64,000 nt of DNA from Clostridiales bacterium (GCA_004554585.1 SFLH01000005.1:1-64000), one strand, 5' to 3'. Counted from the first letter of the stretch, positions 24,982 through 33,905 are shown. The notes: generated by a model not told the origin, from the sequence alone. Made by a program: numbers and translations.

Positions 24982-25019
24982 TTGACAGAGGGTATACTTC
25001 TGGGTATACTGTGTATACC
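24982..25019 (+). promoter_or_regulatory. ytr-type operon promoter with overlapping operator
   Basis: TTGACA (24982-24987) and TATACT (25005-25010) with a 17-base spacer. The palindrome GGTATAC-TGT-GTATACC at 25003-25019 covers the -10 box, and a further GGTATAC half site lies in the spacer at 24991-24997. Binding by the GntR protein encoded just downstream would block RNA polymerase. Confidence 0.8.
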
Positions 25020-25044
25020 GTACATGCACAGAATAGGTGGTTTC

Positions 25045-25449
25045 ATGAACATACTGATCAGTAACGCCAACAACAAACCCATCTACGAGCAGATTTTCAC
25101 CCAGATCCGCGACCAGATTCTCTCCGGCGCTCTGGCCCCGGGGGAACCTCTGCCCTCCATCCGCACCCTGGCCAAGGACCTGCGGGTGAGCGTCATCACC
25201 ACCAAGCGGGCCTATGAGGAGCTGGAGACGGCAGGGTATATATACACCGTTCCCGCCAAAGGCTCCTACGTAGCCGAAAAGAACACTCAGCTGGTCCGGG
25301 AGGCCTACCTGACCCAGATTGAGGAACACATGACCCAGATCCTTCCCCTGGCCGACAGCTGCGGCCTGGGTGAGGAAGAGCTGGTGGAGATGCTGCGCCT
25401 GCTCTACCAAGACACGCACGGAAGGGAGAATCACAATGAATGCCATTGA
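25045..25449 (+). CDS. GntR-family repressor, YtrA type
   Basis: 134 residues. The winged helix at about 10-75 reads PIYEQIFTQIRDQILSGALAPGEPLPSIRTLAKDLRVSVITTKRAYEELETAGYI. A short C-terminal dimer helix follows, with no effector domain, as in YtrA regulators that control adjacent ABC exporters. The start is the ATG at 25045; the open frame further upstream runs into the CmpB-like gene. It overlaps the ABC ATPase gene by 14 bases and probably binds the palindrome over its own promoter. Confidence 0.92.
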   Translation: MNILISNANNKPIYEQIFTQIRDQILSGALAPGEPLPSIRTLAKDLRVSVITTKRAYEELETAGYIYTVPAKGSYVAEKNTQLVREAYLTQIEEHMTQILPLADSCGLGEEELVEMLRLLYQDTHGRENHNECH

Positions 25450-26287
25450 ATGTCGTGACTTGACCAAATATTACCAGGGTTTTACGCTGGACCACATCAC
25501 CTTTTCCCTGCCCAGCGGCTCTATTTTGGGGCTGGTGGGGGAAAACGGGGCGGGAAAATCCACCACCCTGAATTTGCTGATGAACGCCCTTCCCCGGGAC
25601 GGGGGCACCGTCTGTCTGTTGGGCACCGACAACCAGAGCCCGGAATTTCTGCAAACCAAGCAGGACATCGGCGTGGTGCTGGACGAAGCCTGCCTGCCCG
25701 AGGCTGTCACCCCCATGGAGCTGGGGCGGATCATGTCCATGACCTATACCCGGTGGGATGAGGAACGCTACCAAACCTATCTAAAACGGTTTGCGCTGCC
25801 CCGCACCAAGTCGTTCAAGGAGCTCTCCCGGGGTATGCGGATGAAGCTGGCCATTGCCGCGGCTCTGTCCCACCACGCCAAGCTCCTGCTGCTGGACGAG
25901 GCCACCAGCGGCCTGGATCCCATGGTCCGCGAAGAAGTGCTGGACGCATTCAACGAGTTTACCAGAGAGGAAGACCATACGGTGGTCTTCTCCTCCCACA
26001 TCGTCAGCGATCTGGAAAAAATCTGCGACTACATTGCGTTTCTCCATCGGGGGAAACTGGTCCTGTTTGCGGAGAAAGACCAGCTGCTGGAGGAATACGC
26101 CGTAGTAAAGCTCTCTCCCCAGCAGCTGGCGGAGCTGGACGCCGCCGCCATCGTGGGAAAGAAGGAAGGGCCTTACGGCGCCGAAGCCCTGGTGCGGCGG
26201 AAACAGATCCCCCCCCAGTTTGTGGCAGAACACACCAATCTAGAGGATGTCATTCTCTTTTTCGCCAGACAGAAAGAGCGGGGGTAA
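25436..26287 (+). CDS. ABC transporter ATP-binding protein (YtrB-like)
   Basis: 283 residues. Walker A GENGAGKST is at about 36-44, signature LSRGMRMKL, and Walker B LLLLDEATSGLDP. A C-terminal tail of about 70 residues follows. The degenerate signature (SRGM rather than SGGQ) is common in this exporter subfamily. It overlaps gntR and precedes two permease genes, so the complex is ATPase plus two different membrane subunits. It probably handles peptides or cell-envelope stress, as inferred from ytr and bcr relatives. Confidence 0.93.
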   Translation: MNAIECRDLTKYYQGFTLDHITFSLPSGSILGLVGENGAGKSTTLNLLMNALPRDGGTVCLLGTDNQSPEFLQTKQDIGVVLDEACLPEAVTPMELGRIMSMTYTRWDEERYQTYLKRFALPRTKSFKELSRGMRMKLAIAAALSHHAKLLLLDEATSGLDPMVREEVLDAFNEFTREEDHTVVFSSHIVSDLEKICDYIAFLHRGKLVLFAEKDQLLEEYAVVKLSPQQLAELDAAAIVGKKEGPYGAEALVRRKQIPPQFVAEHTNLEDVILFFARQKERG

Positions 26288-26342
26288 GGGGCCCCCGCCA
26301 GTCCCCCATTCCACGCCCCTCGGTTTGAAAGGAGGCCTCTCT

Positions 26343-26945
26343 ATGACCGCCCTGCTGTATCGGACCTTTGCCATCAATGTGGGAAGTACCATGCCCTCCT
26401 TTGTGGTGGTCCTGCTCTTCTGTTTTCCTCTCCCGTTTCCCTGGCTGGATTACCTTTCCATCTACACCATCCTTTTGGCCACCCTGCCCACTGTCTTCCT
26501 CCTCCAGCGGGACCGCAAGGACAGGTGGTATGAGCTGGCCCCCACCCTTCCCATTTCGCCTCAGGCCGTGGTGGGTGAAAAATATCTGCTGACAGGGGGG
26601 TATGTCTGTCTGCTCCCCCTTCTCATCGCAAATGGACAGCAGTTCTTTTCTGCCCACCTTGCCCCTCCTCCCATGGGCAGAACCCTCCTGGCCATCGCCC
26701 TGCTGCTGGTGTTTTCCGCCTGTTTCCTCTTCTTGGTGTTTTGGTTGGGACCGCGGCGCCTTGTGCTGCCCTATCTGCTGTTGTTGGTCCTCTTTTTGGC
26801 CTTGGACATGGGCTGCGGCGTTCTGACAGGGCATCCTTTGACCTTCCAACCCGTTCCTCCCCTTCCGTTCCTGGCAGGTGCCGTGCTGTTGTTCCTGCTC
26901 TCTTACCGGGCCGCAGTGGGACGATACATCCACCGCACCTGGTAG
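26343..26945 (+). CDS. ABC-2-type permease subunit
   Basis: A 200-residue membrane protein with six hydrophobic segments. It starts MTALLYRTFAINVGSTMPSF and has the cytoplasmic stretch LQRDRKDRWYELAPTLPISPQAVVGEKYLL, typical of ABC-2 permeases of YtrC or ABC-2_membrane_5 type. AAAGGAGG precedes the ATG; the open frame upstream of 26343 is only the spacer. Confidence 0.85.
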   Translation: MTALLYRTFAINVGSTMPSFVVVLLFCFPLPFPWLDYLSIYTILLATLPTVFLLQRDRKDRWYELAPTLPISPQAVVGEKYLLTGGYVCLLPLLIANGQQFFSAHLAPPPMGRTLLAIALLLVFSACFLFLVFWLGPRRLVLPYLLLLVLFLALDMGCGVLTGHPLTFQPVPPLPFLAGAVLLFLLSYRAAVGRYIHRTW

Positions 26946-26978
26946 TTTTGCAGCACACCCTAAGAAAGGAGCCTTGCT

Positions 26979-27617
26979 ATGAAAGCCTTGCTATACAAAG
27001 ATTTCTGCCTGGTAAGAAAGCAGATGCGCCTTTTCCTGCTGGTCTTCCTGGTCCTGCTTTTGTTCCCTTTGCGGTTTTTCTTTGGTGGAATCGATCTGTG
27101 CCTGGCCCCCATTCTGGGCCTCACCATCCCCTTCCTGCTCACATCTTATGACCAGCAGTCCAAATGGAGTCAATACACCCGCATGCTCCCCTACTCCCTC
27201 CGGGACCTGGTCCTCAGCCGCTGCCTGATCTGCTGGGGCGTCACCCTGCTGGCCTCAGTGCTCAGCCTGGGCTCCTGTCTTCTCTTTGCCCCGGACCACC
27301 AGCTTTCCCGGGATACCCTGATGGCCCTGGCCTGGCTGACCGCATTCGTGCTGGTGATCCAGGCCGTATCCCTCCCCCTTCTCTTTCGGATCGGCGTCAT
27401 CCATGGACAGGTTGTGGCCATTGCGGTGCTGTTGGTGATCCTGCTTGTGGTGTTTAATCTGCTGTGTTGGATGAACTTCAGTAACCCTTGGGCTGCACTC
27501 CCCGCCTTTCTGGACGCCATGATTTCCACCGCCCCCGCGGCCCTTCTGATCGCGCTTGCAATGAATATCATCGCCGTGCCTGTGGCCATCCAGCAGTACG
27601 CCAGGCGGATCGGATGA
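26979..27617 (+). CDS. ABC-2-type permease subunit (ABC-2_membrane_5-like)
   Basis: 212 residues, six hydrophobic segments, starting MKALLYKDFCLVRKQMRLFLLVF with the cytoplasmic stretch SYDQQSKWSQYTRMLPYSLRDLVLSR. It is a paralogue in style of the preceding permease, with which it probably forms a heterodimer. GAAAGGAG lies upstream. It is the last gene of the GntR-ABC operon; no clear terminator separates it from the Met T-box promoter region. Confidence 0.85.
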   Translation: MKALLYKDFCLVRKQMRLFLLVFLVLLLFPLRFFFGGIDLCLAPILGLTIPFLLTSYDQQSKWSQYTRMLPYSLRDLVLSRCLICWGVTLLASVLSLGSCLLFAPDHQLSRDTLMALAWLTAFVLVIQAVSLPLLFRIGVIHGQVVAIAVLLVILLVVFNLLCWMNFSNPWAALPAFLDAMISTAPAALLIALAMNIIAVPVAIQQYARRIG

Positions 27618-27702
27618 TGGGACGGTTTTCTCCTGATCTCCCTTGCTGAAACCTGCCGGTGAGCCTTCCACCCTGTCCCGGGATTTTTCGCGGGAAAAGC
27701 CC

Positions 27703-28021
27703 TTGACAACGGTCTGCTTTTGGTGTAACGTAGAGAAAACAATCAAACAAACCCAAAGACGATGAAGAGAAGAGTATCCGGGAAGATACGCCACAGAGAG
27801 CCCCTTTTGGTGGAACGGGGCGCGGAAGGTCCCGGGGAAGATGGTCTCGGAGTTGCGCACCGAGCGGACGCGGTCCGTTAGGCTGCGACGGGTGCGCCCG
27901 TCATCGCGCCGGGGTGTGTTGGCACCCTCTAAGGCCGGTCCCGCGAGGGGCTGCGCGAACCAAGGTGGTACCACGGCTGATGCAGTCGTCCTTGACGAAT
28001 TCGTCGAGGACGACTTTTTTT
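27703..28021 (+). promoter_or_regulatory. Methionine T-box riboswitch upstream of metNIQ
   Basis: A promoter-like TTGACA at 27703 begins the region. Stem I contains the AG-bulge AGAGAGCC at about 27795. The specifier-loop context GAAG-ATG-GTCTCGGAG places specifier ATG at 27841-27843. The T-box sequence AAGGTGGTACCACG at 27962-27975 is the antiterminator. The terminator stem AGTCGTCCT/AGGACGACT with eight T lies at 27984-28021. Uncharged tRNA-Met would open expression of the methionine importer. Confidence 0.93.
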
Positions 28022-28081
28022 GTTTGCCACGGCCGGGGAGGGCGTACCGCCCCCACACCATAGAGAAAAGAGGAGATGCCC

Positions 28082-29095
28082 GTGCAAGAACCCATCATTC
28101 AGATCACCGATCTGAACAAAACCTTCGGCGCCGGTCCCACGGCGGTCCACGCCCTGGAGCAGATCAATTTGTCCATCTATCCCGGGGAGATTTTCGGCAT
28201 CATCGGCCTGTCCGGGGCTGGCAAGTCCACCCTGGTGCGGTGCATGAACCTGCTGGAGCGCCCCACCTCCGGCTCGGTCATGGTGGACGGCAAAGAGATG
28301 ACCAAGCTGCCCGACAAGGAACTGCGGAAAGCCCGGAAGGACATCAGCATGATCTTCCAGAGCTTCAACCTGCTCATGCAGCGCACCGCCCTGGACAACA
28401 TCTGTTTCCCCTTGGAACTCATCGGCACCAAGCGGGCCGCCGCCGTCCAGCGAGCCCAGGAGCTGCTGGACCTGGTGGGCCTGGGCAGCCGGGCCAACGC
28501 CTATCCCGCCCAGCTCTCCGGCGGCCAGAAGCAGCGGGTGGCCATCGCCCGGGCCCTGGCCACGAGCCCCAAGGTCCTGCTGTGCGACGAGGCCACCTCT
28601 GCCCTGGACCCCACCACCACCCTGTCCATCCTGGAACTGCTGAAAGAGCTCAACCAGAAGCTGGGGGTCACCGTGGTGGTCATCACCCACCAGATGAACG
28701 TCATCGAGGAGATCTGCCACCGGGTGGCCATCCTGGACCACGGCGTGGTGGCCGAGCAGGGCACCGTGGAGGATATCTTCTCCCACCCCCAGACCGACAT
28801 CGGCCGCCAGCTGGTCTACCCCAACGGGGTGCAGATCGACCGGCTGCCCGCCTCCCGGGTCATCCGCATCGCCTTCAACGGCGGCTCCTCCTATGAGCCC
28901 CTCATCGCCTCTCTGGCCATCGACTGCGGCGTGAAGGTGAACATTCTGGGGGCGGACACCCGAAACATCGAGGGCAAGGCCTTCGGCACCATGCTGCTGG
29001 GCCTGCCGGAAAACGAAGCCGAGGCCATGAAGGCCATGGCCTACATCCAGGGCCAGCCGGACATTACCGTAGAGGAGGTGAACGGCCATGTTTGA
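28082..29095 (+). CDS. metN: Methionine ABC transporter ATP-binding protein
   Basis: The ATPase of the D/L-methionine importer. Walker A GLSGAGKST, signature LSGGQKQRV, Walker B VLLCDEATSALDP and a C-terminal NIL regulatory domain (about residues 255-335) are present. GTG 28082 is preferred because AGGAG at 28071-28075 sits 6 bases upstream; the in-frame ATG at 28076 touches that site. The protein has 337 residues from the GTG. It overlaps metI by 8 bases. Confidence 0.95.
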   Translation: MQEPIIQITDLNKTFGAGPTAVHALEQINLSIYPGEIFGIIGLSGAGKSTLVRCMNLLERPTSGSVMVDGKEMTKLPDKELRKARKDISMIFQSFNLLMQRTALDNICFPLELIGTKRAAAVQRAQELLDLVGLGSRANAYPAQLSGGQKQRVAIARALATSPKVLLCDEATSALDPTTTLSILELLKELNQKLGVTVVVITHQMNVIEEICHRVAILDHGVVAEQGTVEDIFSHPQTDIGRQLVYPNGVQIDRLPASRVIRIAFNGGSSYEPLIASLAIDCGVKVNILGADTRNIEGKAFGTMLLGLPENEAEAMKAMAYIQGQPDITVEEVNGHV

Positions 29096-29768
29096 GACCA
29101 TCGCCGCTTTCTGGGCCGAATACGGGGAACTCTTGCTGGAAGGCACCCGAGACACCATGATCATGGTGGTCATCTCCACCGTTTTCGCCTACATCATCGG
29201 CCTGCCCCTGGGGGTCCTGCTGAGCATCAGCCAGCCCCACGGCATCTGGCCCCACAAGTGGTTCAACCGCATCCTGGGCTGGATCATCAACGTGGGCCGG
29301 TCCCTCCCCTTCATCATCCTGATGGTGGCCATCATGCCCTTTACCAAGGTCATCGTGGGCACCAAAATGGGGGTCCCCGGGGCCATCGTGCCCCTGGTGG
29401 TCTCCGCCGCCCCCTTCATCGCCCGGATGGTGGAGACCTCCCTGGCAGAAGTGGATGCCGGGGTGGTGGAGGCCGCCCAGTCCATGGGAGCCTCCCGGGC
29501 CCAAATCGTCTGGAAGGTCTACCTGCCCGAGGCCGTCCCCTCCCTGATCCTGGGGGCGTCCATCTCCATCATCACCCTCATCGGCTACACCGCCATCGCC
29601 GGGGCCGTGGGCGCCGGCGGCCTGGGCGACCTGGCTGTGCGCTATGGCTACCAGCGCAACATCATGTCCGTCATGTGGGTCACGGTGATCTTCCTCATCG
29701 TCCTGGTCCAGGTCATCCAATCCCTGTTCAGTTGGCTGTCCGCCAAGTCGGACAAGCGTCTGAGATAA
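29088..29768 (+). CDS. metI: Methionine ABC transporter permease
   Basis: 226 residues, about five to six membrane helices. The EAA loop contacting MetN is EAAQSMGASRAQIVWKVYLPEAVP. The C-terminal AGAVGAGGLGDLAVRYGYQR is a strong MetI signature. AGGAGG precedes the ATG inside metN. Confidence 0.96.
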   Translation: MFETIAAFWAEYGELLLEGTRDTMIMVVISTVFAYIIGLPLGVLLSISQPHGIWPHKWFNRILGWIINVGRSLPFIILMVAIMPFTKVIVGTKMGVPGAIVPLVVSAAPFIARMVETSLAEVDAGVVEAAQSMGASRAQIVWKVYLPEAVPSLILGASISIITLIGYTAIAGAVGAGGLGDLAVRYGYQRNIMSVMWVTVIFLIVLVQVIQSLFSWLSAKSDKRLR

Positions 29769-29800
29769 ACCCATCATTATTTTAAGGAGGAACTCAACCC

Positions 29801-30646
29801 ATGAAGAAGCTTCTTGCACTCACCATGGCCCTGGTCCTGTGCCTGGGGCTGGCTGCCTGCGGCGGTGAAACCACCACCGAGGAGACCACCGACACCCAGG
29901 AGACCACCGGCGAGACCGTCACCCTGAAGGTGGGCGCCACCCCCGCTCCCCACCAGGAAATCCTGGAGCAGGTGGTGGATATCCTGGCTGAGCAAGGCAT
30001 CACCCTGGAGATCGTCCCCTACAACGACTACGTTGCCCCCAACACCGCCGTGGAGGAAGGGGTAGACGACGCCAACTTCTTCCAGCACATCACCTACATG
30101 GATAACTTCAACGCCGAGCGCGGCACCCACCTGGTCAACGCCGGCGCCATCCACTATGAGCCCATGGGCATCTATGCCGGCAAGAGCGACTCCCTGGAGA
30201 ACATCCCCGACGGGGCCGTCATTGCCATCCCCAACGACGCCACCAACGAGGGCCGCGCCCTGCTGCTGCTGCAAGACCTGGGCCTGCTGACCCTGAAGGA
30301 GGATGCCGGCCTGGAGGCCACCCCCAAGGACATCGCCGAGAACCCCCACAACCTCCAGTTCAAAGAGCTGGAAGCCGCCATGCTGCCCCAGACCATCGAT
30401 GAGGTGGACTTCTCCATCATCAACTCCAACTACGCTCTGGACGCCGGCCTGAACCCCACCACCGACGCCCTGGCCATGGAGGACGCCGAGTCTGATGCCG
30501 CCCAGGCCTATGCCAACATCATCGCCGTCAAGGAGGGCAACGAGAACAACGAGGCCATCAAGGCCCTGGTTGCCGCCCTGCAGTCCGACGAGATCCGGGA
30601 GTTCATCGAGACCACCTACAATGGGTCCGTGGTCCCCATGTTCTGA
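29801..30646 (+). CDS. metQ: Methionine-binding lipoprotein
   Basis: 281 residues. The lipobox LAAC puts the lipidated cysteine at residue 20 and is followed by a Thr/Glu-rich tether. The NlpA/MetQ fold shows VKVGATPAPHQEIL-like, NAVEEGVDDANFFQH and FSIINSNYALDAGLNP blocks. It delivers methionine to MetNI at the outer face of the membrane. AAGGAGG lies 10 bases upstream. Confidence 0.96.
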   Translation: MKKLLALTMALVLCLGLAACGGETTTEETTDTQETTGETVTLKVGATPAPHQEILEQVVDILAEQGITLEIVPYNDYVAPNTAVEEGVDDANFFQHITYMDNFNAERGTHLVNAGAIHYEPMGIYAGKSDSLENIPDGAVIAIPNDATNEGRALLLLQDLGLLTLKEDAGLEATPKDIAENPHNLQFKELEAAMLPQTIDEVDFSIINSNYALDAGLNPTTDALAMEDAESDAAQAYANIIAVKEGNENNEAIKALVAALQSDEIREFIETTYNGSVVPMF

Positions 30647-30692
30647 GAAAAGGCATCCAGCTCTGTCAACTTTTTCCACACAATTTCCACAA

Positions 30693-30729
30693 AAAAGGAG
30701 GGAGAAGCTCCGCTTCTCCCTCCTTTTGT
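30693..30729 (+). terminator. Terminator of metNIQ
   Basis: Stem AAAAGGAGGGAGAAG with its complement, CTCC loop, then TTTTGTT. Confidence 0.85.
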
Positions 30730-30741
30730 TACTTTCGACCA

Positions 30742-30769
30742 TTGACAGATTGTTTCTTTCTGCTAAAGT
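30742..30769 (+). promoter_or_regulatory. Promoter of the second MATE gene
   Basis: TTGACA (30742-30747), 16-base spacer, TAAAGT (30764-30769), about 54 bases before the ATG. Confidence 0.6.
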
Positions 30770-30822
30770 ATAGTTTTGCTTGTCTATTTTGAATGATTTT
30801 AGAGAGAAGGAGAGAGTTTGCT

Positions 30823-32214
30823 ATGGCACAAAACACCCCATCCCATCCCCCCACGGAAAACAAAATGGGCGTCCAGCCGGTGGGACGGCTGCTGGCCGGC
30901 ATGGCCATCCCCATGATGATCTCCATGCTGGTGCAGGCCCTGTACAACATCGTCGACAGCATCTTCGTCTCCCGGCTCAGTGAGAACGCCCTGACCGCTG
31001 TCTCCCTGGCCTTCCCCCTGCAGAACCTGATGATCGCCGTGTGCGCCGGCACCGCCGTGGGCATGAACGCCCTGCTCTCCCGGTCCCTGGGGGCCAAGGA
31101 GCAGGAGAAGGCCGACCTGGCCGCCAACACCGGCATCTTCCTGGCCCTATGTTCCTTCGTGGTCTTCTGTGTGCTGGGCATCTTCTTCTCCCACACCTTC
31201 TTCCTGCTGCAGACCGACGTAGAGGAGATCGTCACCGCCGGCACCGCCTACGGCCAGATCTGCCTGGGCTGCTCCATCGGCCTGTTCTGCCAGTTCACCT
31301 TTGAGCGGCTGCTCCAGTCCACCGGCCGCACCCACCTGGCCATGTGCACCCAGATCATCGGCGCAGTGATCAACATCATCCTGGACCCCATTCTCATCTT
31401 CGGCCTGCTGGGAGCCCCCCGCCTGGGCGTGACTGGGGCGGCGGTGGCCACGGTCACCGGCCAGTGCATCGCCGCAGTGGTGGCCCTGATCATGAACCTC
31501 AAGCGCAACCCGGAGATCCACCTGTCCCTGAAAAAGATTCGCTGGCACGGGGCCATGGTGAAGAACATCTACCGCATCGGCCTGCCCTCCATCGTCATGC
31601 AGTGCATCGGCTCGATCATGGTCTTTGGGGTCAACCGCATCCTCATCTCCTTCACCACCACCGCCACCGCCGTCTTCGGGGCCTATTTCAAGCTGCAGAG
31701 CTTCATCTTCATGCCCGTCTTCGGCTTGAACAACGGCATGGTGCCCATCGTGGCCTACAACTACGGGGCCAAAAAACCCGACCGGGTCAAGCGGACCATC
31801 AAACTGGCCATCCTCTCGGCCATCGGCATCATGGCCGTGGGCCTGGCAGTCTTTGAGCTGTTCCCTGGCCCCCTGCTCTCCCTCTTTGACGCCTCGGAAA
31901 ACATGCTGGCCATCGGCACCCCCGCCCTGCGCATCATCGCGCTGTCCTTCGTGCTGGCGGGCTTCTGCATCATCTCCGTGTCCGTCTGCCAAGCCATTGG
32001 CAACCCCTTCTACAGCCTCATCGTCTCGGTCTGCCGCCAGCTGGTGGTGCTGCTGCCGGTGGCGTGGCTGCTGGCTCAGACAGGGAACTTGACTTTGGTG
32101 TGGCTGGCCTTCCCCATCTCCGAGCTTATGTCCCTGACCCTCAGCGCCATTTTCCTGCGCCGCACCCTGCGGGCCGCTGAGGCGGCCATGGGCCAGGACA
32201 AGGCCACCACCTGA
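30823..32214 (+). CDS. MATE-family exporter
   Basis: 463 residues with about 12 helices. It has the N-terminal block AGMAIPMMISMLVQALYNIVDSIFVSRLSENALTAVSLAFPLQNL and GLNNGMVPIVAYNYGAKKPDRV in the second half. Bacterial MATE subtype resembling the DinF/NorM-like proteins common in Clostridia. It starts at 30823 after AAGGAGAGAG. It is convergent with another MATE gene at 32301-33728. Confidence 0.92.
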   Translation: MAQNTPSHPPTENKMGVQPVGRLLAGMAIPMMISMLVQALYNIVDSIFVSRLSENALTAVSLAFPLQNLMIAVCAGTAVGMNALLSRSLGAKEQEKADLAANTGIFLALCSFVVFCVLGIFFSHTFFLLQTDVEEIVTAGTAYGQICLGCSIGLFCQFTFERLLQSTGRTHLAMCTQIIGAVINIILDPILIFGLLGAPRLGVTGAAVATVTGQCIAAVVALIMNLKRNPEIHLSLKKIRWHGAMVKNIYRIGLPSIVMQCIGSIMVFGVNRILISFTTTATAVFGAYFKLQSFIFMPVFGLNNGMVPIVAYNYGAKKPDRVKRTIKLAILSAIGIMAVGLAVFELFPGPLLSLFDASENMLAIGTPALRIIALSFVLAGFCIISVSVCQAIGNPFYSLIVSVCRQLVVLLPVAWLLAQTGNLTLVWLAFPISELMSLTLSAIFLRRTLRAAEAAMGQDKATT

Positions 32215-32243
32215 CCAGCTGCCCACTCACACAATTGTCTCTA

Positions 32244-32292
32244 CAAAAAACCGGAACCCGGTGTCCTCTTCCTTCCAGAGAGGGCACCGGGT
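32244..32292 (-). terminator. Terminator of the minus-strand MATE gene
   Basis: Arms 32256-32269 and 32279-32292 form a 14-bp stem with one G-T pair. On the minus strand a run of six T (32244-32249) follows. Confidence 0.8.
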
Positions 32293-32300
32293 TTCTGCGT

Positions 32301-33728
32301 TCAAGAGTTTTGCGGCATCTGCGCCATCTGTGTCTCCGTTTGGTCGGCGGTCTGTTCTGGCGCTCGGTCCCGAAGCTGCCGCAGGACGGGCACCAGCATC
32401 CCCACGGCCACCAGGATGGTGATGACATCCGCCACCGGGGCAGAGTACAGGGGCCCCAGCACCCCGGGGGAGGCCAGCCGGGGGAAGAGTAGGATCATGG
32501 GCACACACAGGACAAAGTCCCGCAGCAGGGAGAGGACCATCGCCTGGACGGGCTTGCCCAGGGACTGCAGGAAGATGCTGGCCGCCTTGTGCAGGCAGCA
32601 CAGGAGCATGGTGGACAGGTAGATGCGGAAAGCAAGGGTGGCAAACTGGTTATATAGATCGCTCTCGCTGCCAAAGAGGGAGATGATCTGGACGGGAAAG
32701 AGCTGGAAGGCCAGGGTGGCCACGGCTCCGATGACCGCCTCAGCCAGCATCATGGTCTTGAAGAGCTTGCGCACCCGCTTGCCGTTGCCCGCCCCGTAGT
32801 TGTAGCCCACAATGGGCTGACAGCCGGCGGCAATGCCCACCACGAAGGCGATGACGATCTGGAATACCTTCATGACGATGCCCACCACCGTCATGGGGAT
32901 GTCCGCCCCGTACTCAGACTGGGCACCGTACTGGACCAGGGTGGTGTTCATCACCCCCATGATGATGACGATGGACACCTGGGTGAGCAGGCTGCTGATG
33001 CCCAGGGGCAGGAAACGGGTGAGCAGGACCTTTCGCGGCCGGAAGCTGTCCCTGCACAGGCGGAAGGACCGGCCCCGGCGCAGATAGCCCAGAGCCAGCA
33101 CTGCAGAGACCACCTGGCCGAGGATGGTAGCCCAGGCCGCCCCCGCCACCCCCCAGTGGAGGACAAAGATGGCGATGGGGTCCAGAACGATGTTGATGAC
33201 GCACCCGACCAGGGTGGAGCCCATGGCGAACTTGGGGCTGCCGTCGGCCCGGATGACGGAGTTGAGACCGTTGGTGAGGACGAAGAAGGGGATGCCGATG
33301 AGGATGACGTTAAAATAATCCACGGCGTAGGCCAGGTTGTTCTCCGTGGCCCCGAAGGCGGCCAGGATGCCATCCCGGCCCAGGGCGAAGACGGCCACCA
33401 GCACGGCGCTGCATCCCAGCAGCAGGACCAGGGCATTGCCCACGCTGCGGTGGGCGCTCTGGGCATCCCCCTGCCCCTGGCAGAGGCTGAGGTAGGCCGC
33501 GCACCCGTCGCCGATCATCAGGGCCAGGGCCAGGGCAATGATGGTGATGGGAAAGACCACGTTGGTGGCCCCGTTGCCCAGGTAGCCCACCCCCCAGCCG
33601 AAGAAGATCTGGTCGACGATGTTATACAGGGACGAGACCAGCAGGGACAGGGTGCAGGGCACAGCAAACTTCACCATCAGCCCCCCAAGGGGTGCTTCGG
33701 CTAGGTAGCGGTTGGATCGTTGTTCCAT
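32301..33728 (-). CDS. MATE-family exporter with attenuator-like leader
   Basis: 475 residues with about 12 helices: GGLMVKFAVPCTLSLLVSSLYNIVDQIFFGWGVGYLGNGATNV at the N-terminus and AAGCQPIVGYNYGAGNGKRVRKL in the second half. It is the MepA-like branch rather than the type of its convergent neighbour. The ATG at 33728 follows AGGAGG with 9 bases between; the frame is open further upstream across the leader hairpin but without a ribosome site. Confidence 0.92.
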   Translation of the reverse strand: MEQRSNRYLAEAPLGGLMVKFAVPCTLSLLVSSLYNIVDQIFFGWGVGYLGNGATNVVFPITIIALALALMIGDGCAAYLSLCQGQGDAQSAHRSVGNALVLLLGCSAVLVAVFALGRDGILAAFGATENNLAYAVDYFNVILIGIPFFVLTNGLNSVIRADGSPKFAMGSTLVGCVINIVLDPIAIFVLHWGVAGAAWATILGQVVSAVLALGYLRRGRSFRLCRDSFRPRKVLLTRFLPLGISSLLTQVSIVIIMGVMNTTLVQYGAQSEYGADIPMTVVGIVMKVFQIVIAFVVGIAAGCQPIVGYNYGAGNGKRVRKLFKTMMLAEAVIGAVATLAFQLFPVQIISLFGSESDLYNQFATLAFRIYLSTMLLCCLHKAASIFLQSLGKPVQAMVLSLLRDFVLCVPMILLFPRLASPGVLGPLYSAPVADVITILVAVGMLVPVLRQLRDRAPEQTADQTETQMAQMPQNS

Positions 33729-33749
33729 AGCAAAAACCTCCTGAAAACG

Positions 33750-33850
33750 AAAAAGGCGGTAACCTGAGGGGAGGGGCGTGGCTCTCACACTCAGGTTACC
33801 GCCAATGAAATTCTGGCGTTATTATAACAGAATTTTTTTCGTTGCTGTAA
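33750..33850 (-). promoter_or_regulatory. Promoter and terminator-hairpin leader of the MATE gene
   Basis: Read on the minus strand, TTACAG (33850-33845) and TATAAT (33826-33821) are 18 bases apart. About 11 bases after the expected transcript start comes a 13-bp perfect stem, GGCGGTAACCTGA with its complement (33803-33791 and 33767-33755), followed by TTTTTCGTTTT. This is an intrinsic terminator placed before the ribosome site, so expression should depend on read-through. Confidence 0.75.
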
Positions 33851-33905
33851 TAGTAGAGTTCTTACAAACCTTCACCGCCCGAGGGGCCCTGTCCTATGCG
33901 TCCTG

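Noticed and set aside
33800..33818. CGCCA/TGGCG hairpin as an antiterminator for the MATE leader
   Set aside because: Its upstream arm lies between the -10 box and the expected transcript start, so it would probably not be transcribed.
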